In this document: piece after piece, positions 21,175 to 31,349 of the stretch
Layout of the letters: each line of letters begins with the position of its first letter
How positions within the stretch are numbered: the stretch's first letter is position 1
Assembly: GCA_039566865.1 (NCBI GenBank)
Contig: CM076943.1
Coordinates: 29,210,663 to 29,274,662, forward strand
DNA length: 64,000 nt
Direction: 5' to 3'
Origin: Aurelia coerulea
Lineage: Eukaryota; Cnidaria; Scyphozoa; Semaeostomeae; Ulmaridae
The notes under the pieces: model-generated
Seen by the model: the letters and a program-made list of their open reading frames with translations, nothing else
The model's database searches: none
Told to the model about the DNA's origin: nothing
Translations under genes and position numbers: made by a program

Positions 21175-21270
21175 TATCTTACTCGGCTCTCGGCTCTGTT
21201 TCTCCTCTGTTCTTCTGTACGATCATCGGCCTCGCTCTCGTGTTCTATCAGCCTCACTTTGAACAAAATT

Positions 21271-21283
21271 GTTGCCTAGCTAC
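21271..21283 (+). promoter_or_regulatory. RFX X-box-like site upstream of CFAP70
   Basis: GTTGCCTAGCTAC, 34 bp before the ATG, is one mismatch from the palindromic RFX X-box GTTGCC-(N2)-GCAAC. X-boxes within about 150 bp of the start are the hallmark of genes for motile and sensory cilia in animals, which fits the downstream product. Confidence 0.6.
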
Positions 21284-21316
21284 TGAAAAGCTGTTGATCA
21301 TTTTGTCGAAGTGAAA

Positions 21317-24300
21317 ATGGCTGCAGGAAACACAGAACTGAACTCTTCTTCGATTCTCCCCGAAGAGGGGGAATCACAAAAGACGCAAGAGAAAGTCTTC
21401 ATAAAGATATTGAAAGGGAATTCTTTGCATTTACCACAAAGCAAAAGTGTCTTGTCATTTGTTCGAGCAGAATTTGGAACGCAAGTTCTTGGAGAATCTC
21501 CAAAATGTGAGAGAGACAGTCAAACTGGAATCACAGAATTCAACTTTGAATGCAGCTTCGACTTTGCAATAAATGATCCTGTTGTGCTGGATGACTTCAC
21601 CCAATCCCCAATTGTTCTCACAGCGATCGAAGTCCTGCCTAAAGAAAAGAAAGCAAAAGAAGAGAAGACCAATATCATTGGACAAGCTTGTGTTGATCTT
21701 TTGCCATTTCTCAAGGGGCAAACGACCGTTTCCCAAACATTAGCTCTTCATCCAACTACTGCAACGGCAATGCAAGAAACTTCCACCAACGTTGAACCTA
21801 CTTTGCCTGAAATAGAAATAAATCTGTCAGTTAATGAGCAATTGTTTTCCGCAGAGCAACTGAAAACTTCAAATCTGATGAGAGTTTGCATTGAAAGCTT
21901 GTACTCTTTACCTGAATCTTGGAATGCTGCTGCTGCCAATCAGTACATGTATTTGGTAGCCTTGCCAATGCCATTATCACCCCAGAAAGAAGCCACTGTG
22001 CTGGTACCAAGTGGGATGTTTAGATCTCCAGGTGAAAAGGAGCAAAGTGACAAAAGAAAATGGTGTTTTGCCCCAACAGCATCTGGCTCATGCATGTACA
22101 TGCTGGATCGATCTATTGTAAAGCCACCTCATCAAGATGAAGATGGTGATCTATGCGGCCCAGAAGATGTGCCGTTTAGGGAAGAAGCAGAGAATGAGAA
22201 GATGCATATCACATGGAATATTGAAAGGCGGTGCTTTCTATCAAAAGCTGCCTCTGAAACTTTTATGAACAGAATTGCCCAACACAGAATATGGCCTGTT
22301 GAAGTTTTCAGAGCCCCCATTGCACCAAGTGGTAAAACTAAAGGCAAACAAGCAGAGGAAGAAAATGTGATATCATTTCATGGAATTGCATATGTTGACC
22401 TTGCACCACTGCTGTATCCTGGTGTAAAGAAAATTCATGGTGCATTTCCAGTGAAGCCTTTTGTTGATTCAGAAATGCAAGAGAAAACTGGTAGACAAGG
22501 GACGATTGTTGATGAAGCAGCAAAACTTATCTCTCTTGCAAGAAGCAACAGCTCACTAATGCATTCTAAAGCCCCTCAGACTAAAGCAGGAAAAATAGAG
22601 GGAAAGACCAAACCATCTGCTGCTCTTTTGAAAGCATCAGATGCAGTTGCTGATGCTGACGAGGTGAGAAAAATGGAAGGTCAACAATATGCCGATGCAA
22701 AATCATACATTTTTATGGAATTTGAATTAGAGACTTCCCTTGTAGCAAAGAAAGAGCCAGCTGCTCTGAGGAGAAAGGTTTTGGAGTTGATTCCACCCAG
22801 GCCACAATTTTCAAAGAAAGAAGGTGGAGACAAGAAGGCAGTTGAAGGTTTCCAGAACCATATTGGTGCCACCGCAAATCAGCTTCTTGAAGAGTTCAGG
22901 AAAATGTTTCCCTCTTCTGAAAATGAACTTGACCCTAGTGAAGAAGCCGAAAGGAGAAGAGAGTTTCTTTATCATTTAAATGCATCTGGAAAGTACTTTG
23001 CAATGAAGGAGCAGCTCAAATACTATGTCTCAAAGATAGTCAGAGAGAAGTACCTACACACTACACAGATTACAGATAAAGAAACTTTGCATTCCTTCCT
23101 CACTCAATTGTATGAGTTTTTGCTTAATAAGATGCACGCAGGCTTGCTCCAGTTTCTTTCCACTGAAGAAGTAACAGAAATACCACCACCAGTGAGGAAT
23201 CCAGAAATGCTGAAGATCTTTGCCACAGAAGCAGAAACTCTGTTTGATTATTCTCTTGCTGCAAAGTATTACCAAGAAAGAATCACAGCTGCAAAGAATG
23301 CTGCAGGGCATTGGCTTGATTATGGTTGTTTCTGTCTGTATATTCAAGATGTGAAAAAGGCTGCAGAGTGTTTTAAAGAAGTGGTATCAATCAACCAAGA
23401 ACATTTTGGAGGTTTGATAATGAATGGTTGTGTTACAACAATGCAAGATGATATAGAGGCAGCTGAAGTATTCTTTGAAGCAGCAGCATACACGCACCAT
23501 GACAATGATATTGCATGGGCAATTCTTGGGTTGCATTATTCAGGTGCACAAAATGATATTATGGCAGAAAGAGCATTCAATGAGGCAGCAAGATTGAGCA
23601 ACCCAACTCTTGCATTAAAGAAATCGTATGTTAACATTGTTTCAGCTGATTCAGCTTCTCATAAAGCCATTGCAGAAGTAAGCATAGATAATGAGATAGA
23701 AGTGCAAGTTTCAAACCCAAGCCCTGCCCCTGAAGTTGAGAGGGAAAAGGAGATTCCAGAGGTGAGGATTCCTGGAAAGACAGAGCCTGCAAGTGTTTAC
23801 TTAACCTCATTGCTCAAAACGGCAAAGTTCTTAATTTGCCATAAGGCTATCCAATTAGCAGAGAGGGCACTTTCCCATGAGTTACTTTCTGAAGGACAAA
23901 GAGAATCTGCATTGTATTTTCAGTTGCTTGCAGAGCTCCAGCTGTTGAAAGGAGAGTACACAGAGGCAAAGGGAAATGCAGAGAATTGTCTTAAATTGAA
24001 GCATGAAAATCCAGATGCCTGGACCATTCTTGGGCATCTGCAATTTTTAACAGGCCAGCTACACGATGCAAAAGAAGCATACGAGAGATCACTTGCATAT
24101 GCCAATGACGCAAAAGATATCCATTCCTTGTACCTGAGACTTGCTACAATCTACATCAAAGAGGAGGAATTTGACAAGGCTAAGCAGCTTTATTTGCGTG
24201 CCTGTGAAGATAGTGCAACATGTATGACATGGCTTGGAGTTGGGGTCTCATCGTTTGAGCTTGGAGAGTTTGCCGAGGCAGAGCATGCGTTGAATGAAGC

Positions 24301-24493
24301 AAACATTCTTGATAATCACAACAGTGAAGTTTGGGCATATCTTGCACTAGTTTGTTTGCAACAGAAGCGACACCTTGAGGCAGAGCAGTGTTACAAATTT
24401 GCAATAAAGACTGGACTAAAGGATGATTCTATCATCGAAAAAATCCAGAAATCAATGAAGGACACTGGCTTTGATACATCTATGTCTCTATGA
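21317..24493 (+). CDS. CFAP70: Cilia- and flagella-associated protein 70 (TTC18-like), intronless
   Basis: Axonemal protein of motile cilia. In Chlamydomonas FAP70 belongs to the C2a projection of the central apparatus, and in mouse it has been linked to outer dynein arms. The single open frame encodes 1058 residues (human about 1120). The ATG at 21317 is chosen: the frame also contains GTG six bases upstream, but an in-frame TGA at 21284 closes it, and AAAATGG is a good start context. The N-terminal half (1 to about 560) is the family-specific region, with the segments VFIKILKGNSL, VRAEFGTQVLGESP and ISFHGIAYVDLAPLLYPGVK. TPR-type helical repeats follow at about 663-765 (HWLDYGCFCLYIQD, AWAILGLHYSG) and 860-1045 (AWTILGHLQFLTGQLHDAK, WLGVGVSSFELGEFAEAEH, VWAYLALVCLQQKRHLEAE). 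No stops or frameshifts. Vertebrate orthologues have many introns, so a 3.2-kb single exon indicates retroposition or massive intron loss. No clear AATAAA follows within 400 bp. Confidence 0.95.
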   Translation: MAAGNTELNSSSILPEEGESQKTQEKVFIKILKGNSLHLPQSKSVLSFVRAEFGTQVLGESPKCERDSQTGITEFNFECSFDFAINDPVVLDDFTQSPIVLTAIEVLPKEKKAKEEKTNIIGQACVDLLPFLKGQTTVSQTLALHPTTATAMQETSTNVEPTLPEIEINLSVNEQLFSAEQLKTSNLMRVCIESLYSLPESWNAAAANQYMYLVALPMPLSPQKEATVLVPSGMFRSPGEKEQSDKRKWCFAPTASGSCMYMLDRSIVKPPHQDEDGDLCGPEDVPFREEAENEKMHITWNIERRCFLSKAASETFMNRIAQHRIWPVEVFRAPIAPSGKTKGKQAEEENVISFHGIAYVDLAPLLYPGVKKIHGAFPVKPFVDSEMQEKTGRQGTIVDEAAKLISLARSNSSLMHSKAPQTKAGKIEGKTKPSAALLKASDAVADADEVRKMEGQQYADAKSYIFMEFELETSLVAKKEPAALRRKVLELIPPRPQFSKKEGGDKKAVEGFQNHIGATANQLLEEFRKMFPSSENELDPSEEAERRREFLYHLNASGKYFAMKEQLKYYVSKIVREKYLHTTQITDKETLHSFLTQLYEFLLNKMHAGLLQFLSTEEVTEIPPPVRNPEMLKIFATEAETLFDYSLAAKYYQERITAAKNAAGHWLDYGCFCLYIQDVKKAAECFKEVVSINQEHFGGLIMNGCVTTMQDDIEAAEVFFEAAAYTHHDNDIAWAILGLHYSGAQNDIMAERAFNEAARLSNPTLALKKSYVNIVSADSASHKAIAEVSIDNEIEVQVSNPSPAPEVEREKEIPEVRIPGKTEPASVYLTSLLKTAKFLICHKAIQLAERALSHELLSEGQRESALYFQLLAELQLLKGEYTEAKGNAENCLKLKHENPDAWTILGHLQFLTGQLHDAKEAYERSLAYANDAKDIHSLYLRLATIYIKEEEFDKAKQLYLRACEDSATCMTWLGVGVSSFELGEFAEAEHALNEANILDNHNSEVWAYLALVCLQQKRHLEAEQCYKFAIKTGLKDDSIIEKIQKSMKDTGFDTSMSL

Positions 24494-27020
24494 ATGGCTT
24501 CGTATTTGATGTTGAACACATATGCAGCAACATTTGTTTGAAAGGTAAACTTTGATTTCTTGTTGTTGGGGGTTGTAGGGGGGTGGGGTGCCAAAACTGT
24601 TAAACCACCAAAATGCTTTAAGATTCAGCTAAAACCATCATATCTCCTATCTGCATTTTGCATTGTGTGTATAACCTTGGTTCTGAATCATAGACGACTG
24701 CCTTGTTATAATTTTGTAACCTTAAATCTTGGAAAGCTAATTACAGTACCTTCAATCCATTGTTAAAAATGAAAATTAGTAGAATTTTCCCCCATCATGA
24801 TATCAAATTGGACAATTCTTCATAAATCTTCAAATTTGTAATGATTTGACTTTTTATGGTTAGGGTTAGGGTTAGGGTCTCGAATTGTATTTAGTGGAGG
24901 AATCTAAAAACCATTCAGAGAGAAAGGCACAAAACCACTATTTTACAGTAATTTGTAAGGCCAACACCGTAAACCCGTCCTGGAAAAGGCTAATAACCGC
25001 AATCCATCAGTCCCTACAACCCCCACCTTGTTCAATCATCAAGTTGTGTTATGGGTATTTGTTCAGATGTTTGTGGTGTTTCAGGCTTGATCAATATTAC
25101 CCTTTCCTGTGCACAGTTCAAATGTTTCACTTAAATTGCAGTCCAGGTGGTATTGTAAAAATATAGGATTTCCAGTAAATTCTGCCAGCTAACTCATAAG
25201 AAACATCTTACTTGAATTTTCAAATGCATATGATGTATAGAATTTGGTGAAAGAATCATGATTGGTGTCCAAAAAAACATTCCTGATTTGAGCCGTTATT
25301 TTAGTAAAAGTACATGCTAAAGATTCAAACAGGAATCTATTTTGAATGCCCAATGTAAATCTCAGCATTTGCTTCATTTCTATATCTGCACGTATTGATT
25401 TTCTATCAATAATTTCCTGAAAAATAGAATACCTGCAAAGGTCACGAAAGAGCCAACAGCAGTTAATCAATAAGATTGTTAAACCTGCAGCTTAAGATAC
25501 ATAGAAATCTAGCTTTTTCAAAAAATTTTATCAATACGGAGCTTGAATTCCATAAAAGAACCCAAGAATGATATTATTTGTTTGTTTTGTCTGTGAAAGG
25601 CACGATGTTGCTAGACTACTTTTTTGAAGAAAAAGTACACTTCCTAAGACAAGTTTCTGTGGTCCGTACTTTGCACATTGCAATGCTGAGTTTTGATACA
25701 AATCTATGAAACTTACAAGCGTTTGTATGCTCTTCACGCCTGCGACTTAAGATGTGGAAGGACTAGAACTGAACTTTATCGCTGGATTTGTCTCCTTTTC
25801 AGTGGTTTCTTGAGCTGAATATTTTCGGAAAATCCATATTTTTGAAGTCGTTTAGTCAGCCAGAAAAATCGGCAAAGATTATATGGATCCAAGTTAGCCC
25901 TTAAACAAGAGATAACCGTTTAAATCATTCGAGACGAGACAATGATTGTTTTTCTGGAACTGTTCAAACAAGGAACCGTTTTTGGGACACCCAGTATATT
26001 TCGGCAAACATTGGTACTTCTTTTTCTCATCCGGTACTTCTGGAAGATTCTTTGCCAATAATTTTGCTCGCATCGATGAGCAGTCAACGTTTCTGAAAAC
26101 CTGATATTATATGTCACTTAGTTAGTTTTAGTTATTTTTCGTCACAGTGTTCCTTGTTTAGAAAGAAGCAATCGATATGAAGTAAGAATAAGTATTTAAT
26201 TCAAACTAAGGTCTCTCAATTAGTGTCTTCTGTATGAAGGCTGGTTTTAATTTAAGTAAATTCGACAGTGATGGAATTCGTTTGTTTACATAGCGAATTT
26301 GCCCTTTTTAACTGTTCAAAAGAGAGTCTGGATCGAGCGATATTTGTTTTCTTTTTGCCGAAATATAACGATTTTTTGAATACACGCAACAGTCACAAAA
26401 GCTCTAACGCCGCTCAGCCGAGCCTTTGGAATAAAATTTTTCACGAACACCACCCGATCCTGCAACTGGATCCTGACCCAGGGGGTACACAACTTGTGGA
26501 TGGAAAGGGGTCTGCCGCCCGGTTGTCGGAAAGGTACCCTCTTCTAATTACTGAAATTTGCCTTGGTACCCACCTTTATGATGGATTTTGGCAGAAAACT
26601 GCCTATTCTTTTTAACTATTTTTGCGAATTTCAGCGAAACCCCACCCATGTTTATCGAAACTCTTCCGAAAAAAGACCCTTGTTTAGAGAATTTCGGGCC
26701 CAAAAACCCACCCATATGGGCGGCACATACCCGTACCCTGAACATTTTATATACCCCCCTCCCAGGGATCCTGACTCCTGACTCCTGACTCCTGACTGGA
26801 AAATGCTGGTAAGGAATTTGTATGGGAATTTGTATGGAGATTGGAATTCTTGTTCCCAGTCAAACCCCTTGCCGGCATTTTCCTAATTTCTGGGTCTAAA
26901 GATGACTGATTTTACCAAACAAAATTTTCACATTCGAGTTTGCCTTTGACTGATAGATTAGTAATTTATTCCACAACCCACCAAACATCTAAACTTGTTT
27001 TGGACACACGCAATATCTAA
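24494..27020. other. Intergenic; short telomere-like run and decayed repeats
   Basis: Holds a (TTAGGG)3 run at 24859-24878, a lone right TIR (GGGACACCCAG then TA) at 25983-25995 whose left partner was not found, and four tandem CTCCTGA units at about 26768-26797. No convincing exon was seen; the 115-codon frame at 26268-26615 resembles nothing I recognise. Confidence 0.4.
24859..24878 (+). repeat. Short interstitial telomere-like repeat
   Basis: GGTTAGGGTTAGGGTTAGGG, just over three units of the animal telomere hexamer, in otherwise unique sequence downstream of CFAP70. Confidence 0.85.
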
Positions 27021-27096
27021 AGGGCCATGAAAACGGCGACAACAAAGGCCACCCAAGAGACGGCGCGCGCAAGGCATGCTGGATGAAACAGACCCT
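27021..27096. mobile_element. Half copy of the 45110-45255 palindromic MITE
   Basis: From CCATGAAAACGGCG to GATGAAACAGACCCT this matches the right half of the element at 45110-45255; TTAA follows and CTAA precedes. Nearly all of the left arm is missing, leaving AGGG fused directly to the centre. Confidence 0.7.
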
Positions 27097-27499
27097 TTAA
27101 CGCAAATTTCTTTGCGATTTCATAAGATGACCAAAATTTCGTTTGTTGAGAACATTATCTCAATTCAAATCATAATAATTCTTTAAAGTTGATGTTACAT
27201 TGTTGTAAGAAACTAATTAATACCAGCAATTTACAATGTAATGTACAAAGATAGGTAAGGAATAATATTTGCAAGCTACATAACATAATGGACAAGCTAC
27301 CTAAAAATTTTACAATTACACTGTTCACCCGTCCAGGTTTTGATCTTTCTTTTGGAGCTTGTAACAGTTGGTACCTCCTTTCTTCATTCACTACTGCGTT
27401 ATGTCTCTTTTTTTAATCAATGTCAAACAAGAACGATATTTCTACATAGCACTAAAGAAAAAAGTGAAGAAGACAATCCTTTCAAAATAGACTTCCCTT

Positions 27500-28860
27500 C
27501 TCATTAACAGTATGCAATATACTGATGCAAAAGCTCGAATCTGCAATATTCTACAGCGTAAGCAGTAACAGGTACATGGAGAGGGACTTCCCGTGAAAAG
27601 CTGTATCAAGAGTTAGGATGGGAATCCCTGCACTCTAGAAGATGGAGCAGACGACTTTTTATGATCTACAAAATCATTAACAACCTGATGCCAGATTATT
27701 ATATTATAAATTATATACTAAATTATACAAGAGATCCTATTCCACGACTGAATCAGCCTAAGGGTCTGTTCATATGGAGAAAGTTTCCCCGGCATTACCC
27801 CGGTGAAGCGGGATTCCCGGCTAGCCGGGGAAATATTCATCGACCTTTCATATGAGAGAAGTTTCCCCGGCAAGCCGGGGAAATAAAACAATAGCGCTTT
27901 GTCTCTGACGCCAAAGAATTCGAAAGGATTAACGATAAATAAAAGAAGTTTCCCCGCCTAGCCGGGAAAATGTGTTCATATGGGAAAATATTTCCTCGGC
28001 TAGGCGGGATCCCGGTAGAGCTCAAGCGAGATCTCGGCTAGCCGGGGAAATGTTTTCTCATGTGAACGCTCGTTCTATTTTATGTGGTAACGCTATATGA
28101 GGCGAGATCTCGGTTGAACGGGAATCCCGCTTCACCGGGGAAATGCCGGGGAAACTTTCTCCATATGAACAGGCCCTAATTATGCTTTTCGCAATCAACC
28201 CGTTGTTGGTCAAATTAGGGCAAAAACTAAAAAATATAAGTCAAGCTTTTTCCCAAACACTTTGCATGAATGGAGTAAACTTGACCCTGAAAGCAGAGAA
28301 TCCTCTTCCATCATTATATTCAAGAACAGACTGCTTTCGCTTATTAGAACACCTTCTAACCCTGTTTTCGGTATTTATGATCCACGAGAGCTTTCTTTAT
28401 CAACTCAACTTAGGGTAGGGTTGAGCAAACTAAATTTTCACAAATTCAGTCTTAATTTTAGTGAAAAAATCAACCCGATGTGTCCAATCAACGACGATCC
28501 TGAGGATACGGAACACTGCCTATTGTTGTGCCATTCTTTTGAAGAACAAAGGCGTGACCTCCTCGCTGGTTTCCTTCCGGTGCTGCGCTAATTTGAAATT
28601 ATTGACGTTCCAAATCCTGTTCTTCTACAGATTCTTTTGTACGGCGACAAAAAGTTGCCATTTGAAGTAAATAACTTCATCCTAATATCCACTATCTTGT
28701 ACTATCTTGTATCTTTCAAGAACGGAACGCTTCGTATAATATCATGGTCCTTTTCATTAAATATCCCTAAATCTTGTGCCTAAAACCTACTTATTTGTAA
28801 CTAGAAAGTATAGTAAAATGTAAACTGTATTATATCTTATATGTCCCCTTTAAAGTAAAT
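27500..28860 (+). pseudogene. Non-LTR retrotransposon 3' fragment (end of RT ORF and 3' UTR)
   Basis: The C-terminal region of a CR1/jockey-like polyprotein in several frames: LYQELGWESLHSRRWSRRL, YKIINNLMPDYY, then (after the nested MITE) HEWSKLDPESRES, GIYDPRELSLSTQLRVG, and MCPINDDPEDTEHCLLLC, a zinc-knuckle-like CH-rich tail. It supplies the segment that is deleted from the larger copy at 35.3-37.7 kb, and both copies share the tail with about 50-60% identity. Frameshifts and stops show it is dead. Confidence 0.88.
27762..28176. mobile_element. PIF/Harbinger-like MITE inserted in the RT fragment
   Basis: Left end GGGTCTGTTCATATGGAG and right end CTCCATATGAACAGGCCC are inverted repeats of at least 33 bp with one mismatch; TAA flanks both sides (27759-27761, 28177-28179). 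A 3-bp TWA duplication and a GGG-beginning end fit PIF/Harbinger. Internally, variants of the phrase TTTCCCCGGCTAGCCGGG are repeated in both orientations. Confidence 0.85.
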
Positions 28861-29112
28861 GTTTCTTTACTTTGGCATCATGGGCTCTGGCAGCGAGCGG
28901 TCACGTTTTTGCTCGCTCCGCTGAAAACACTCGATTAACTGGGAAATGCATGGCTAATATGGCAAGTTTTTGTTAAATAATTATCACGAGTGATCTTTAT
29001 GAAGTTTAAAGAGATTTGACAAGTGTTTTTGCATTTGGATCATGGAATTTACGTCGTTTGAGAGTGGTTTGGAAGCAAATGGCAGGTAAAACACGTGCAG
29101 CCTCGAGCAAGG

Positions 29113-29172
29113 CTTCAGGCCAGGGATAAATAGTATTATACTGTATGAATACTATTTATCCCTGCTTCAGGC
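29113..29172. mobile_element. 44-bp palindromic hAT-like micro-MITE with 8-bp TSD
   Basis: CAGGGATAAATAGTATT (29121-29137), a 10-bp spacer, and its exact inverse AATACTATTTATCCCTG (29148-29164) make a 44-bp element. CTTCAGGC at 29113-29120 and 29165-29172 is an exact 8-bp target duplication. CAGGG ends plus an 8-bp duplication are the hAT signature. It sits in the start region of the ORF1 gene and shifts its frame. Confidence 0.92.
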
Positions 29173-29178
29173 ACTGAA

Positions 29179-30015
29179 ATGTCCGATGATCTAAAATCAT
29201 ACCTGGATCATCGTTTTGATCAACTCCTGGTCAGTCTTGCAACCAAGGATGATGTTAAGGCATTAAAGGTAGATGTAGCCTCAATTTTGGCAAGATTGGG
29301 CGATCAACAAGAGAAATTAGATCTGCTTGAGGAAACTGTTGCGGAACAAGGAGAACGCATCGAGAAAATTGAGTCGGAAAATGAGATTCTCAAAAGGCAT
29401 GTGGATCTTTTGATATCAGGTCAGGATGATCATGAACAATATTCTAGAAGATTGTGCCTACGCATTGATGGAATGGAAGTACCCCCGCCAGGTGAGGAGG
29501 AAACAAGTGAGCAGTGTCTCGATAAGGTATTGAAAATTTTCGAGAAAATGGACGTCCAGATCCCAAACTCAGTGATAGATCGTGCCCATCGGATTGGAAG
29601 ACCAAAGAAACCAACAGAGCCTTCTGGCAAGATCACTCAACAAATAATTATCAGATTTACAACATGGAGGCACAAAACAATGGTATATCGGGCAAGGAAG
29701 AAAGCTCCTAAATATATTAAATTCCGTCTTGATTTGACCAAGAAGAGATTGAATTTGCTGATCCTAGCAAATGAGATGCTGAAACCCCATCGAAACTGGT
29801 TTGCATTTGCTGACGTTAATTGTAGAACACGTGTGAAAATTGGTGACTCCTTCTCTTTCTTTAACTCTGAAGAAGAACTTACAAAATTGATATTGGCAAT
29901 GGCAGAAAAAAATGATCCAGAAGATCCAAGAGAAGCAGGAGAAGCAGGAGCAGCAGGAGAAGCAGGAGCAGCAGGAGCAGCAGGAGAAACAGGAGAAGCA
30001 GGAGAAGCTGAATGA
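29179..30015 (+). CDS. Non-LTR retrotransposon ORF1 protein (L1-type, coiled coil and RRM-like)
   Basis: RNA-binding chaperone-like protein of a LINE element. Residues about 15-75 form a heptad-patterned coiled coil (KLDLLEETVAEQGERIEKIE), followed by EQYSRRLCLRIDGME, the landmark opening of the RRM-like domain in this type of ORF1, and a basic C-terminal domain to about 235. The tail is a low-complexity Glu/Ala/Gly run encoded by a GAAGCAGGA-type 9-bp repeat (29932-30010). The annotated start at 29179 is secondary: the original start was probably ATG 29079 (14 codons MAGKTRAASSKASG), cut off by the 52-bp insertion of the hAT-like micro-MITE plus duplication. No RT ORF follows; family C MITE stands at 30133. 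Confidence 0.85.
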   Translation: MSDDLKSYLDHRFDQLLVSLATKDDVKALKVDVASILARLGDQQEKLDLLEETVAEQGERIEKIESENEILKRHVDLLISGQDDHEQYSRRLCLRIDGMEVPPPGEEETSEQCLDKVLKIFEKMDVQIPNSVIDRAHRIGRPKKPTEPSGKITQQIIIRFTTWRHKTMVYRARKKAPKYIKFRLDLTKKRLNLLILANEMLKPHRNWFAFADVNCRTRVKIGDSFSFFNSEEELTKLILAMAEKNDPEDPREAGEAGAAGEAGAAGAAGETGEAGEAE

Positions 30016-30132
30016 CTTCGTTTTGTTATCGAGTATTTTTGTGTTGTTTTTCTGGTCTGACCTAACCAAATTCATAGATTTCAGGTGGGTGAATCCTTAA
30101 GAAAAATTAACAGTTTTTTTACGTTGGTACTA

Positions 30133-30736
30133 CCGGGTGCGCCAAAATAAACTCTGCACGTTTGGCAGGCCACAATAGATCGTACACTGAACCGATTTTG
30201 AAGATTTATGACTTAATCGTTAGCAGAAAGCCTGAATTAGATTCTAGGACTTTTGGCAAATTTTTGCGTTATCAGTTTTTAGAGCCAGAAGCGAGTTTCT
30301 TAAAATGTTCGTTTTCGAAAACATTGAAAACGATCAAAAAACGTCGATCAAATTTTGAAAGATTCAACATGAATGAATAAAGAGAAAACGTTTTCAGGGG
30401 GATTTGGGGGTTTAGTACGAATTCTCGTACAGCAGATTACAATTGGTCGATTTTTAAATCCCAAATCACCATGAATAAGTTCTCTCTTTGCCCATTCATG
30501 TCGATTCTTTGGAAAACTTGATCGATGTTTTTTGATCGCCTTCAGTCTTTTTCGAAAACTAACATTTTAGGAAACTCGCTTCTTGCTCTAAAAACTGAAA
30601 ATGAAAATATTTGCAAAAATCCTAGTATCTAATTCAGGCTTTCTGCTAACGATTAAGTCATAAATTTCCAAAATCGGACCTGTGCACGACTTATTGTGGC
30701 CTGCCAAACGTGCATAGTTTATTTTGGCGCATCCGG
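30133..30736. mobile_element. MITE family C (CCGGGTGCGCCAAAATAAAC ends), copy 1
   Basis: TA (30131-30132), then CCGGGTGCGCC and AAAATAAACT; right end AGTTTATTTTGGCGC then ATCCGG and TA. The arms are about 130-250 bp long (GATTTTGAAGATTTATGACT, TCTAATTCAGGCTTTCTGC). A second copy lies at 48610-49302. Confidence 0.9.
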
Positions 30737-31349
30737 TATGTAATTTTGTTTATATACAATCAGTTTCACCTATTTAAGCAAGGGGCATTTCACTCTATCG
30801 AAAAGTGTACGTGGTTTTTCTACCAAAAAAGGGTTTTCGAAATTGTCTTTCCTTTTTCTTTTTTGTATTTACATTCTCTTTTGATTGATTTTTCTCAAAA
30901 ACAAAGAAAAGGGATCCTTGCTAGAGAATTTGGTATTTTATTTTGGGAGTGGAAATGCCCCTCATAGCTTTGTTTTCATAGATCTGTTTTCATAAGTGAC
31001 ACGCCTTGTCCGCGCGGTGGGTGGATTAGCGGATGGGTTATTTTTACTTTGTTTACCATATTCTTGCAGTTTGCCATTGAACATTTTACGTTGGAAAGTT
31101 GTGTAATTTGGTACGCGCTGATAGTCAAACAGGGTCAGTAGGGAAAACAAACTGGTGCAAATCTTTACAAATCGTTGAATTTCATTTGTTTCATTCAATT
31201 CATACTGATATCAAAGATCTGAAAAGAGCTGTGCATTTCCCAGCCATAAAACCCACGAGACTCCCATCCCTCGTGATACTAGCTACTAGTTATGTATGTT
31301 TATACTCTTGAGTTCGTATAGTTTGCCTTTCGTGTTTGTTTATCCTGTA
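30737..31349. other. Intergenic, no gene seen
   Basis: No exon or repeat end recognised between the family C MITE and the large TIR element. Confidence 0.35.

Noticed and set aside
27762..28176. Repeated GGCTAGCCGG motifs as a CRISPR-like array
   Set aside because: Repeats are of irregular spacing, in both orientations, inside a TIR-bounded element in an animal genome; no CRISPR features.
29764..30075. Cys/Ser/Phe-rich minus-strand frame (SCFSCFSCCSCC-like)
   Set aside because: Antisense shadow of the GAAGCAGGA repeat that encodes the Glu/Ala/Gly tail of the ORF1 protein.
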